Assembly (NCBI GenBank): GCA_963621245.1
Contig: CAVFCW010000005.1
Location: 62,001 to 126,000 of the forward strand
Origin: SIG603 sp963621245
Lineage (GTDB): Bacteria; Bacillota; Clostridia; Oscillospirales; Acutalibacteraceae
DNA length: 64,000 nt
Direction of reading: 5' to 3'
In this document: positions 57,255 through 64,000 of the stretch, piece by piece
Layout: each line of letters opens with the position of its first letter
How positions within the stretch are numbered: position 1 is the first letter of the stretch
Translations under genes and position numbers: made by a program
The notes under the pieces: generated by a model
Seen by the model: the letters and a program-made list of their open reading frames with translations, nothing else
Databases searched by the model: none
What the model was told of the DNA's origin: nothing

Positions 57255-59243
57255 TTGAGAAAAAGAGTTTGGATACCGTCGCCGGTTATGAATCTGATGG
57301 TATTTCTGCTTTATCTTTTTGCGATACCGACTTTAAATTATCATAAAATTTGGTTTTGCGTGGAGATTACCGTTGCAACACTCATGCTTGCGGTAGTTGT
57401 TGTGCTTTCCTCAAGATTTTATTTCCACATATGGGCGGGAATGCGCGTGGCACGAAAGATACTCTCTGCCGACGAGGAGGATAACCTCAACAATCTCGGC
57501 TTGTCGGTATGTATTACGGGAGCCGGCGGAGATATAATCTGGTCAAACAACCAGTTTATCAAAACCCTCAACGGCGGAGAATCTCCGATAGGACTGAGCG
57601 TTTTGCCGTTCATTCATCCACGCACCTTAAGACAGATGAACGGCGAGATCGGCATAAACGTAAAGCCGAACGACAAGGAATTCACGGTTTACTGCCTTAA
57701 GAAAAACGATTTTAACATTATGTATTTTGTCGATGACGGATACTACAAGATGATTGAGCGTGAATACCGTGAGAAAAAAGCGGTAATCGCACTTATTTCT
57801 TTCGATAACAAGGAAGAAATTCTTCGTGACGCTTCCGGTGGTGACGAATCGAGAATAACGGCCGAGGTTGAAACCGTTCTTAGAGACTGGGCTTCCGTCA
57901 AAATGGGCGGACTTTTCAGGGCTCTTTCTGGCGGAAGATATATGCTCATCACAGACGAGGGCCACATGGCTCTTGCGTGCCGCAGAAAGTTCGAAATTCT
58001 TGACAAAGTTCACTCAATTAAGGGTATGAACAACATGAGCTGTACCGTTTCTATCGGTGCGGGCATCGGCGCTTCTTCAACCGTACAAAGCGAGGAGTGG
58101 GCAAGAAAAGCCCTCGATATGGCTCTCGGACGAGGCGGCGATCAGGTTGCTCTTCTAAGTCAGGGAGAAAAATATGAGTTCTTCGGCGGTCTTTCGGGCG
58201 GAGTCGAGAAACAGGATAAAGTTCGAACCCGTGTTATCGCCGAGCAGATTGCCGAGTGCATCAAGAAAAGTGACCGAGTGTTTATCATGGGCCACAGAAA
58301 CTCCGACCTTGACGCAATAGGTGCGGCTGTCGGAATGTGGGCGGCGGCTTCAAGGGGCATGAATAAGCCAGCAAAGATTATCGTCAACCGTGCGCAGACC
58401 ATGGCTAAGTCGCTTATTGACGCCGTGGATAAATCTCCCAGTCACAACGGAATATTCGTTTCGCCTGTTGACGCAGTTTCGGACATCACAAAGAACACTC
58501 TTTTGATTGTTGTCGATACTCATTCTGCGCCGTTCGTGGAATCTCCCGAATGTCTCGAAAAGGCAAAGAACATAATCGTTATCGACCACCACAGAATGAT
58601 GGTTACACGAATAAACAACAGCGCAATTTTCTATCACGAATCCTATGCAAGCTCCGCTTCCGAGATGGTTGCCGAGCTCGTGCAGTACATGGATAACGTT
58701 AAGATTAACAGCGTTGAGGCAACAGCTCTTTTGGCGGGCATTATGCTCGACACAAAGAACTTTATCATGAAAACGGGCGTCAGAACCTTTGAGGCTTCGG
58801 CGTATCTCAGAAGAAAAGGCGCCGACACCGTTGAGGTAAAGAAGCTTTTTGCAAACTCGCTTTCGCTCAACAAGGAGAAAGCTTTGCTTGTGGGAAGTGC
58901 GGAAATTTACCGCGGTTGTGCGATTTCTTACACGGAGACAACCACAGGCGACACAAGAACCGCCGCCGCACAGGCTGCGGACGAGCTCTTGGAGTTACAG
59001 GGCGTTCTTGCTTCGTTTGTACTCTTTAAAGTCGGAAACGAGGTTAATATATCGGGAAGAAGTCTCGGCGATGTTAACGTTCAGATTATTCTCGAGGAAT
59101 TCGGCGGAGGCGGTCATTTCACAATGGCTGGCGCTCAGCTGAAGGATATAACGGTCGAGGAGGCACGTCTCGCACTTATAAGCGTGCTTGACAAAAAGCT
59201 TCCCCGTGCACAAAATGCAGAAAACAAAACTGAAAGGAATTAA
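57255..59243 (+). CDS. gdpP: Cyclic-di-AMP phosphodiesterase GdpP
   Basis: 662 residues from TTG 57255 behind GGGGGAG. Two N-terminal membrane helices (about 10-30 and 33-53), a PAS-like domain (about 75-160), a degenerate GGDEF domain (about 170-305; FRALSGGRYMLIT in place of GGDEF), then DHH motifs FIMGHRNSDLDAIGAAVG (about 347) and IVIDHHRM (about 440), and DHHA1 with FGGGGHFTMAGAQL near the C-terminus. Hydrolyses c-di-AMP and so affects potassium, cell wall and beta-lactam tolerance. Followed by rplI after 5 bp, the usual Firmicute order. Confidence 0.95.
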   Translation: MRKRVWIPSPVMNLMVFLLYLFAIPTLNYHKIWFCVEITVATLMLAVVVVLSSRFYFHIWAGMRVARKILSADEEDNLNNLGLSVCITGAGGDIIWSNNQFIKTLNGGESPIGLSVLPFIHPRTLRQMNGEIGINVKPNDKEFTVYCLKKNDFNIMYFVDDGYYKMIEREYREKKAVIALISFDNKEEILRDASGGDESRITAEVETVLRDWASVKMGGLFRALSGGRYMLITDEGHMALACRRKFEILDKVHSIKGMNNMSCTVSIGAGIGASSTVQSEEWARKALDMALGRGGDQVALLSQGEKYEFFGGLSGGVEKQDKVRTRVIAEQIAECIKKSDRVFIMGHRNSDLDAIGAAVGMWAAASRGMNKPAKIIVNRAQTMAKSLIDAVDKSPSHNGIFVSPVDAVSDITKNTLLIVVDTHSAPFVESPECLEKAKNIIVIDHHRMMVTRINNSAIFYHESYASSASEMVAELVQYMDNVKINSVEATALLAGIMLDTKNFIMKTGVRTFEASAYLRRKGADTVEVKKLFANSLSLNKEKALLVGSAEIYRGCAISYTETTTGDTRTAAAQAADELLELQGVLASFVLFKVGNEVNISGRSLGDVNVQIILEEFGGGGHFTMAGAQLKDITVEEARLALISVLDKKLPRAQNAENKTERN

Positions 59244-59248
59244 AAAAT

Positions 59249-59698
59249 ATGAAGGTTGTATTATTACAGGACGTTAAGGCTCTCGGAAAGAAGGGCGAGC
59301 TTGTCAACACATCGGACGGATACGCAAGAAATTTCCTTTTCCCGAAAAAGCTTGCAAAAGAGGCTAATGCTCAGGCTATGAACGAGCTCAAGAACGCAGA
59401 GGAGTCCAAGGCTTTTAAGATTAAGACAGACACAGAGAACGCAAAGAAGACAGCCGAGCTTCTTAAAGATAAGACAGTCAAGATTCAGGCTAAGGCAGGT
59501 CAGGGCGGAAAGCTTTTCGGCAAGGTAACCGCAAAGGAAGTTTCCGAGCACCTCAAGAGCCAGTTCGGCGTTGACGTTGACAAGAGAAAGATTGTCATCG
59601 ACGGCGACATCAAGGCATTCGGAACATACAAAGCCGAGATTAAGCTTTACACAGGCGTTTCGGCTAAGCTTAACATTCAGGTTATCGAACAGCAGTAA
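59249..59698 (+). CDS. rplI: 50S ribosomal protein L9
   Basis: 149 residues. The N-terminal domain MKVVLLQDVKALGKKGELVN and GYARNFLFPKKLAKEA is the standard L9 signature, then a long central helix rich in Lys, Glu and Ala, and a C-terminal domain with AGQGGKLFGKVTAKEVSEHL. Normal length. Five bp after gdpP and 12 bp before dnaB; the three form a conserved unit. Confidence 0.98.
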   Translation: MKVVLLQDVKALGKKGELVNTSDGYARNFLFPKKLAKEANAQAMNELKNAEESKAFKIKTDTENAKKTAELLKDKTVKIQAKAGQGGKLFGKVTAKEVSEHLKSQFGVDVDKRKIVIDGDIKAFGTYKAEIKLYTGVSAKLNIQVIEQQ

Positions 59699-59710
59699 CA
59701 GAGGTAAATC

Positions 59711-61087
59711 ATGGATAACGACGCCTTAATGGCACAGCTTGGGGATAACAGCGCGCTTTCTCTCCCGTTCAGTCCTGAGGCGGAGCAGAGCGTTTTGGGA
59801 GCAATACTCCTCGAGCCGTCGTGCATTGCGACGGTTGCGGATTTGCTTCCGAATCCCGAAGTATTCTATCAGGTGAATAATAAGCTTATCTACAAGGTCA
59901 TGCTAAATATGTTCACCTTGGGCAAGAAGCTTGATTTCGTAACTTTGCTCGAGGAGCTTAAGGGCGAAAGTGATTTTGACGCAACAACGGGCAAAATGTA
60001 TCTCACACAGCTTGCCCAGCTCGTGCCGTCAGTCTCAAATGTAGATAAGTACTGCGAGATTGTAAAGGACAAATATGATGTTCGCATGCTGATTCTGTCC
60101 TCAAGGCAAACTCTTGCCGAGGCTCAGGACCCGAGCAACGAAACAAATTCTCTGCTTGATATTGCCGAGCAGAGAATTTACGATATCCGTCAGGGCAAGA
60201 CTATGAACGGCATACAGCGCATCGGCGATGTCATTCTTGATACCTTTAAGCGACTTGATGAGTTAAACGGCGAAAACAAAGACGATTACAAGGGAATTGC
60301 GACGGGCATAGGCGAGCTTGACAAGACTATTACGGGTCTTAACAAATCCGACCTTATTATTCTTGCAGCGCGTCCCGGTATGGGTAAAACTTCGTTTGCA
60401 CTGAATATCGCAAGACATGCCGCATGCACGTGCGGTAAAAAGGTTGTTATATTCTCTCTCGAAATGAGCAAGGAGCAGCTTGCCGCGCGTATGCTCTCTA
60501 CGGAGGCTATGGTAGGCTCTTCCAAGCTGAGAACAGGCGATCTTGAACCCGATGAATGGGTAAGACTTATCGAGGCGGGCGACATTTTGAAAAACGCAGA
60601 AATCTACTTTGACGATAACTCGGGTATTACCGTGCCTGAGATTAAGGCAAAACTTAGAAGACTGCAAAATGTTGATTTGGTTATTATCGACTATTTACAG
60701 CTCATGGGCTCGTACAAGAGAATTGATAACCGTGTTCAGGAAATTTCCGACATTACGAGAAACCTCAAGATAATGGCTAAGGAACTTAATATTCCCGTCA
60801 TTGCGCTTTCACAGCTTGCGAGATCTTCCGACAAGAGAACCGACCATAAGCCCGTTCTATCGGATCTTCGTGATTCCGGTTCAATCGAGCAGGACGCTGA
60901 TATTGTTCTTTTTCTCTACCGTGACGCTTACTATTCCGACGGAGAGAATGAGGACGGTGACGCAAACCAGAACAAGAGCGAATGTATCGTAGCAAAGAAC
61001 CGACACGGTGAGTCACGCTCCATTCCGCTGCATTGGCAGGGCGAGTTCACACGATTCACTTCAGCGGAGTATGTGCGAAATGAATAA
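59711..61087 (+). CDS. dnaB: Replicative DNA helicase
   Basis: 458 residues. The N-terminal primase-interaction domain is at about 15-120 (LPFSPEAEQSVLGAILLEP), followed by a linker and the RecA-like core: Walker A LAARPGMGKTSFALNIA (about 218), IFSLEMSKEQLAARML, Walker B LVIIDYLQLM (about 322), and the ALSQLARS and SDLRDSGSIEQDADIVLFLYRD motifs with the arginine finger region. No intein. Its 3' end overlaps tilS by 8 bp. Confidence 0.98.
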   Translation: MDNDALMAQLGDNSALSLPFSPEAEQSVLGAILLEPSCIATVADLLPNPEVFYQVNNKLIYKVMLNMFTLGKKLDFVTLLEELKGESDFDATTGKMYLTQLAQLVPSVSNVDKYCEIVKDKYDVRMLILSSRQTLAEAQDPSNETNSLLDIAEQRIYDIRQGKTMNGIQRIGDVILDTFKRLDELNGENKDDYKGIATGIGELDKTITGLNKSDLIILAARPGMGKTSFALNIARHAACTCGKKVVIFSLEMSKEQLAARMLSTEAMVGSSKLRTGDLEPDEWVRLIEAGDILKNAEIYFDDNSGITVPEIKAKLRRLQNVDLVIIDYLQLMGSYKRIDNRVQEISDITRNLKIMAKELNIPVIALSQLARSSDKRTDHKPVLSDLRDSGSIEQDADIVLFLYRDAYYSDGENEDGDANQNKSECIVAKNRHGESRSIPLHWQGEFTRFTSAEYVRNE

Positions 61088-62411
61088 GCTTAAGGAAAAA
61101 CTCAAAGAAGAATTCGAGTATTTGTCGAAAGCGGACTTAATTATAATTGGATTATCGGGTGGGGCTGATTCGGTGGCTCTCACCCATATTCTGTTTACGG
61201 AATTTGGTGCTGACAAGCTTGTTTGCGCCCATGTGAACCATATGATAAGGGGCGAAGAAGCAGACAGAGACACGGAGTTTTGTAAAAGCTATTGCCAAAG
61301 TCTCGGCATAAGGCTCGAAATTCTCAGAAAAGACGTGCCAAAATTTGCAAGAGAAAATCATCTCGGAGAAGAGGAAGCGGGCAGAATAATCCGTTACCGA
61401 TTTTTTGAAGAGCTTGCCGTTGGCGAAAACAATGTTATTTGTACGGCTCACAATGCAGACGACAACGCGGAAACGGTTCTTTTAAACTTAATAAGAGGCA
61501 GCGGTCTCAAGGGTTTGTGCGGCATTCCACAAAAAAGAGAATCTGTTTTCAGACCGATATTAAAGCTCACAAGAGCAGAGATTGAGAGCTATTGCGAGGA
61601 AAATTCACTTAAGTATATCACTGACAGCACCAACCTCAAGGATGAATATAACCGCAATAAAATTCGTCACACTGTGATTCCTTCACTCAAAGAGATAAAT
61701 TCTTCGGCAGTAGAAAACATTTTTAGAATGTGCGACAACGTGAAGCCGATTGAAAATTATATTGAGTGTAAAGCAGACGAGCTTGTCAAGCGGGCAAAGT
61801 GCAATTATGGGTACAAAGCCAATTTGCTTTACAGTGAGGACGAGGCTGTTTTAAACCTCGCGATTATGAAGATTACCGATAAATATCCCCACGTCAAGCT
61901 TGAAAAAAAACACGTGGAATGTATAAAATCAATGCTAGCGGTGGGTGGCGCGTGTGATGTTCCCGTGAATATGTCGTGTGCAGTTTCAAAGGGAACTTTG
62001 TTCTTTTTTGAGAAAAATGCCGAGCCGACAGAAGATTTTGAGATGGAAATCGGCGAGCGATATTTTTTGAATGACGGTAAATTTTTGGCTACAGAAATCA
62101 AAAGAATAAAAAATGACGAAAAAATTCACAATTTGTTATTTAATAATTATGCCGACTATGATAAAATAAAACACAAACTCAGTGTCGGTAGCCGAAAAGA
62201 GGGCGACAGGTTCACTTCGGCGAAAAGAAAAATCACCAAACCGCTCAAAAAACTAATGGCTGAGGCGGGAGTGCCCGCACAGTTAAGGGACAAAATCATC
62301 GTTGTGCGTGACGGTGACACACCCGTTTTTGCAGAGGGTTTCGGAGTGAACGCAACGTATCTTCCCGATGAAAATTCGACCACGCTGATTAAATTTATAT
62401 TTCGCAGTTAA
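61080..62411 (+). CDS. tilS: tRNA(Ile)-lysidine synthase
   Basis: 443 residues from ATG 61080; the frame is open further upstream inside dnaB but without a site or family sequence. PP-loop IGLSGGADSVALTH (about 25), then CAHVNHMIRGEEADRDTEF and ICTAHNADDNAETVLLNLIRGSGLKGLCGI, with the C-terminal substrate domain ending in VGSRKEGDRF and KKLMAEAGVPAQLRDKIIVV. Converts C34 to lysidine in tRNA-Ile(CAU). tilS-hpt-ftsH is a conserved Firmicute order. Confidence 0.96.
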   Translation: MNKLKEKLKEEFEYLSKADLIIIGLSGGADSVALTHILFTEFGADKLVCAHVNHMIRGEEADRDTEFCKSYCQSLGIRLEILRKDVPKFARENHLGEEEAGRIIRYRFFEELAVGENNVICTAHNADDNAETVLLNLIRGSGLKGLCGIPQKRESVFRPILKLTRAEIESYCEENSLKYITDSTNLKDEYNRNKIRHTVIPSLKEINSSAVENIFRMCDNVKPIENYIECKADELVKRAKCNYGYKANLLYSEDEAVLNLAIMKITDKYPHVKLEKKHVECIKSMLAVGGACDVPVNMSCAVSKGTLFFFEKNAEPTEDFEMEIGERYFLNDGKFLATEIKRIKNDEKIHNLLFNNYADYDKIKHKLSVGSRKEGDRFTSAKRKITKPLKKLMAEAGVPAQLRDKIIVVRDGDTPVFAEGFGVNATYLPDENSTTLIKFIFRS

Positions 62412-62445
62412 ATATTTATTACAAAATATCAAGGAGAATTTAACA

Positions 62446-62994
62446 ATGTCATCTATGCAAGACGATATCAAGGAAGTCCTTTATTCCGAGGAGTATATTC
62501 ACTCAATGGTTGCAAGAATGGGCAAGCAGATAAGCGAGGATTACAAGGACAAAAACTTACTTTTGGTCGGCATCCTCAAGGGCTCAATCGTGTTTATGAC
62601 TGACCTTATGCGTGAGCTTACCATTCCGTGCAGAATCGATTTTATGCAGGTTTCAAGCTACGGCAGCGGCACTAAAAGCTCAGGCGTGGTTCAGATTAAG
62701 AAAGATCTTGACAGAAGCCTCGAAGGTTATGATGTGCTTGTTGTCGAGGATATTCTTGACAGCGGAAAAACCCTTCACTATCTCTCTGAGTTCTTGAGAG
62801 GCAGAAACCCCGCAAGCTTTGAGATTGCAACGCTTTTCGATAAGCCCGACAGAAGAGAAGTTCCCGTTTTCCCGAAATACAAAGGCTGCGATATTCCCGA
62901 TGAGTTCATTGTCGGCTACGGTCTTGATTATGATGAGCTTTACAGAAGTCTTCCGTATGTAGGTATTCTGAATCCGGAAGTCTATACTAAGTAA
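62446..62994 (+). CDS. hpt: Hypoxanthine phosphoribosyltransferase
   Basis: 182 residues, normal length. Motifs LLVGILKGSIVFMTDLMREL, SSYGSGTKSSG (flexible loop, about 70), the PRPP-binding VLVVEDILDSGKTLHYL (about 102), and FDKPDRREV with the base-contacting FIVGYGLDYDE at about 155. Salvages hypoxanthine and guanine with PRPP. Start behind AAGGAG; between tilS and ftsH as in B. subtilis. Confidence 0.97.
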   Translation: MSSMQDDIKEVLYSEEYIHSMVARMGKQISEDYKDKNLLLVGILKGSIVFMTDLMRELTIPCRIDFMQVSSYGSGTKSSGVVQIKKDLDRSLEGYDVLVVEDILDSGKTLHYLSEFLRGRNPASFEIATLFDKPDRREVPVFPKYKGCDIPDEFIVGYGLDYDELYRSLPYVGILNPEVYTK

Positions 62995-63042
62995 TTTTTA
63001 GTCCGTAAGGATTAAGATATATAACAACGGAGGATTTTAAAT

Positions 63043-64000
63043 TTGGATAACAAAAAGCTGATACGCAGCTTATGTATTTATCTCGGAATCCCGATTATCG
63101 TATTTTTTATCATCTTCTTTGCGTTCAACAACGATGATGATACATCTTCAAAATCGGTTGTTTATTCCGATATTATCGAGTATTTTGAGACCGAACAGGT
63201 CACCGAGTACAAGCTTGATTTGGGCACGGGAGAGCTGGAGCTCAAGCTTAACGACAAGGACAGTTCCATCGTTAAGTATGTAATTCCGAGCCAGACTCTT
63301 TTCTATGAGGATGTTTCCGATTACATCAAGCAGTACAACAAAGATAACCCCGACAACAAAATGGTTCAGGACGTCATCCGTCCCGAGCAGACAAGCTGGC
63401 TTGTAAGCATGCTTCCGTCGCTTTTGATGTTTGCCGGTTTGATTGTACTTTGGATTTTCATGTACAAGAAAATGGCAGGCGGCGGCGCAGGCGGCACGAT
63501 GAATTTCGGCAAGGCAAGAGTCAAATCTCAGAATGACGAGAAGAGAAAGACCACATTTGCCGATGTTGCGGGCGCAGATGAAGAAAAAGAAGAGCTTCGC
63601 GAGATAGTCGAGTTCCTCAAGAACCCCAAGAAATACAACGATCTCGGCGCAAGAATACCCAAGGGCGTGCTTCTCGTGGGCCCTCCCGGTACAGGTAAAA
63701 CGCTTCTTGCAAGAGCCGTTGCCGGCGAGGCGGGCGTTCCGTTCTTCTCGATTTCCGGTTCCGACTTCGTTGAGATGTTCGTCGGTGTCGGTGCTTCGAG
63801 AGTTCGTGACCTTTTCGACAAGGCTAAGAAAAACCACCCGTGCATTATCTTTATCGATGAGATCGATGCAGTCGGACGCCAGAGAGGCGCAGGTCTCGGC
63901 GGCGGACACGACGAAAGAGAGCAGACTCTTAACCAGCTCCTCGTTGAAATGGACGGTTTCGGCGCAAACGAAGGCGTTATCATGATTGCGGCTACAAACC
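63043..64000 (+). CDS. ftsH: ATP-dependent zinc metalloprotease FtsH (3' end outside window)
   Basis: 319 residues are visible from TTG 63043, 9 nt after CGGAGG at 63028-63033; the C-terminal zinc protease part lies past the right edge. Two membrane helices (about 10-26 and 122-140, the second LPSLLMFAGLIVLWIFMY) enclose an external domain. The AAA+ core has FADVAGADEEKEEL, Walker A GPPGTGKTLLARAVAGEAGVPF (start about 210), the pore loop FVEMFVGVGASRVRDLF, Walker B IIFIDEIDAVG and the sensor region NQLLVEMDGFG. Degrades misfolded membrane proteins and short-lived regulators. Confidence 0.97.
   Translation, partial: MDNKKLIRSLCIYLGIPIIVFFIIFFAFNNDDDTSSKSVVYSDIIEYFETEQVTEYKLDLGTGELELKLNDKDSSIVKYVIPSQTLFYEDVSDYIKQYNKDNPDNKMVQDVIRPEQTSWLVSMLPSLLMFAGLIVLWIFMYKKMAGGGAGGTMNFGKARVKSQNDEKRKTTFADVAGADEEKEELREIVEFLKNPKKYNDLGARIPKGVLLVGPPGTGKTLLARAVAGEAGVPFFSISGSDFVEMFVGVGASRVRDLFDKAKKNHPCIIFIDEIDAVGRQRGAGLGGGHDEREQTLNQLLVEMDGFGANEGVIMIAATN

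Noticed and set aside
61008..61079. Longer tilS start inside dnaB
   Set aside because: The PP-loop protein normally begins about 20 residues before IGLSGGADS, which fits ATG 61080; the earlier ATG only reads dnaB in another frame.
63148..63909. 253-codon open frame on the minus strand
   Set aside because: Antisense shadow of ftsH, whose plus-strand frame shows all FtsH motifs from a TTG start.

Overview
The window looks like a chromosomal stretch of a strictly anaerobic, probably gut-associated Firmicute (Clostridia, most likely the Oscillospirales/Ruminococcaceae side). Grounds: GGAGG-type ribosome binding sites, frequent TTG/GTG starts, two T-box riboswitches, TTGACA-17-TATAAT promoters, a Feo iron system, ATP-type PEP carboxykinase, class III fructose bisphosphatase, an ACT/UPF0210 pair, a GGGtGRT/NifU-like pair and the core block rnj-gdpP-rplI-dnaB-tilS-hpt-ftsH. 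The species is not determined. I see no phage, transposase, integrase, CRISPR array or rRNA.

Layout. 1-1.4 kb: GGGtGRT protein (cut by the left edge) and its NifU-like partner. 1.7-2.6 kb: an orphan HslV/proteasome-like hydrolase and tRNA-Val(GAC). 2.6-7.1 kb (minus): a cassette of one small secreted protein, two anchored accessory proteins, two ABC-2 permeases and an ATPase. 7.4-11.9 kb (plus): a sugar/glycerol-phosphate-type ABC importer. 12-13.6 kb: a DUF2798-like membrane protein behind a structured leader and an OB-fold-like lipoprotein. 13.7-20.4 kb (minus): a complete trpEGDCFBA operon under a Trp T-box. 20.5-25.2 kb: a RidA / amino-acid permease / MalY / redoxin operon with a divergent YheO-type regulator. 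25.4-34.1 kb: a LysR regulator, a MetE-C-like methyltransferase and a five-gene oligopeptide ABC importer. 34.2-37.4 kb: nitrilase-like, ArsC/Spx-like and Fbp. 37.4-39.5 kb (minus): a 2,4-diaminopentanoate-dehydrogenase-like gene with its MerR regulator. 39.6-43.2 kb (minus): feoA-feoA-feoB plus an HMA protein. 43.3-46.1 kb (minus): HAD, Nudix, pckA. 46.5-49.9 kb (plus): a second Trp T-box driving trpXYZ tryptophan uptake. 50.0-53.4 kb: ACT, UPF0210, CBS-type pyrophosphatase. 53.5-54.9 kb: a CCA-adding enzyme gene broken by three homopolymer indels. 54.9-64 kb: the rnj-to-ftsH block, with ftsH cut by the right edge.

How the parts fit. Tryptophan supply is controlled at two loci by T-boxes with the same UGG specifier, one for synthesis and one for uptake. 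Peptide import, the MetE-C-like enzyme and a LysR regulator may form a local regulon, because the same rare palindrome lies upstream of the regulator and of the importer. The RidA operon looks like amino-acid import followed by PLP-dependent beta-elimination and enamine clean-up. The most unusual items are the orphan HslV-like protein, the secreted-protein/ABC cassette, four tandem 13-bp dyad repeats in the leader of a MerR-type 19-bp-spacer promoter, two leader RNAs (12.1 kb and 27.9 kb) that match nothing I recognise, and the broken cca gene.
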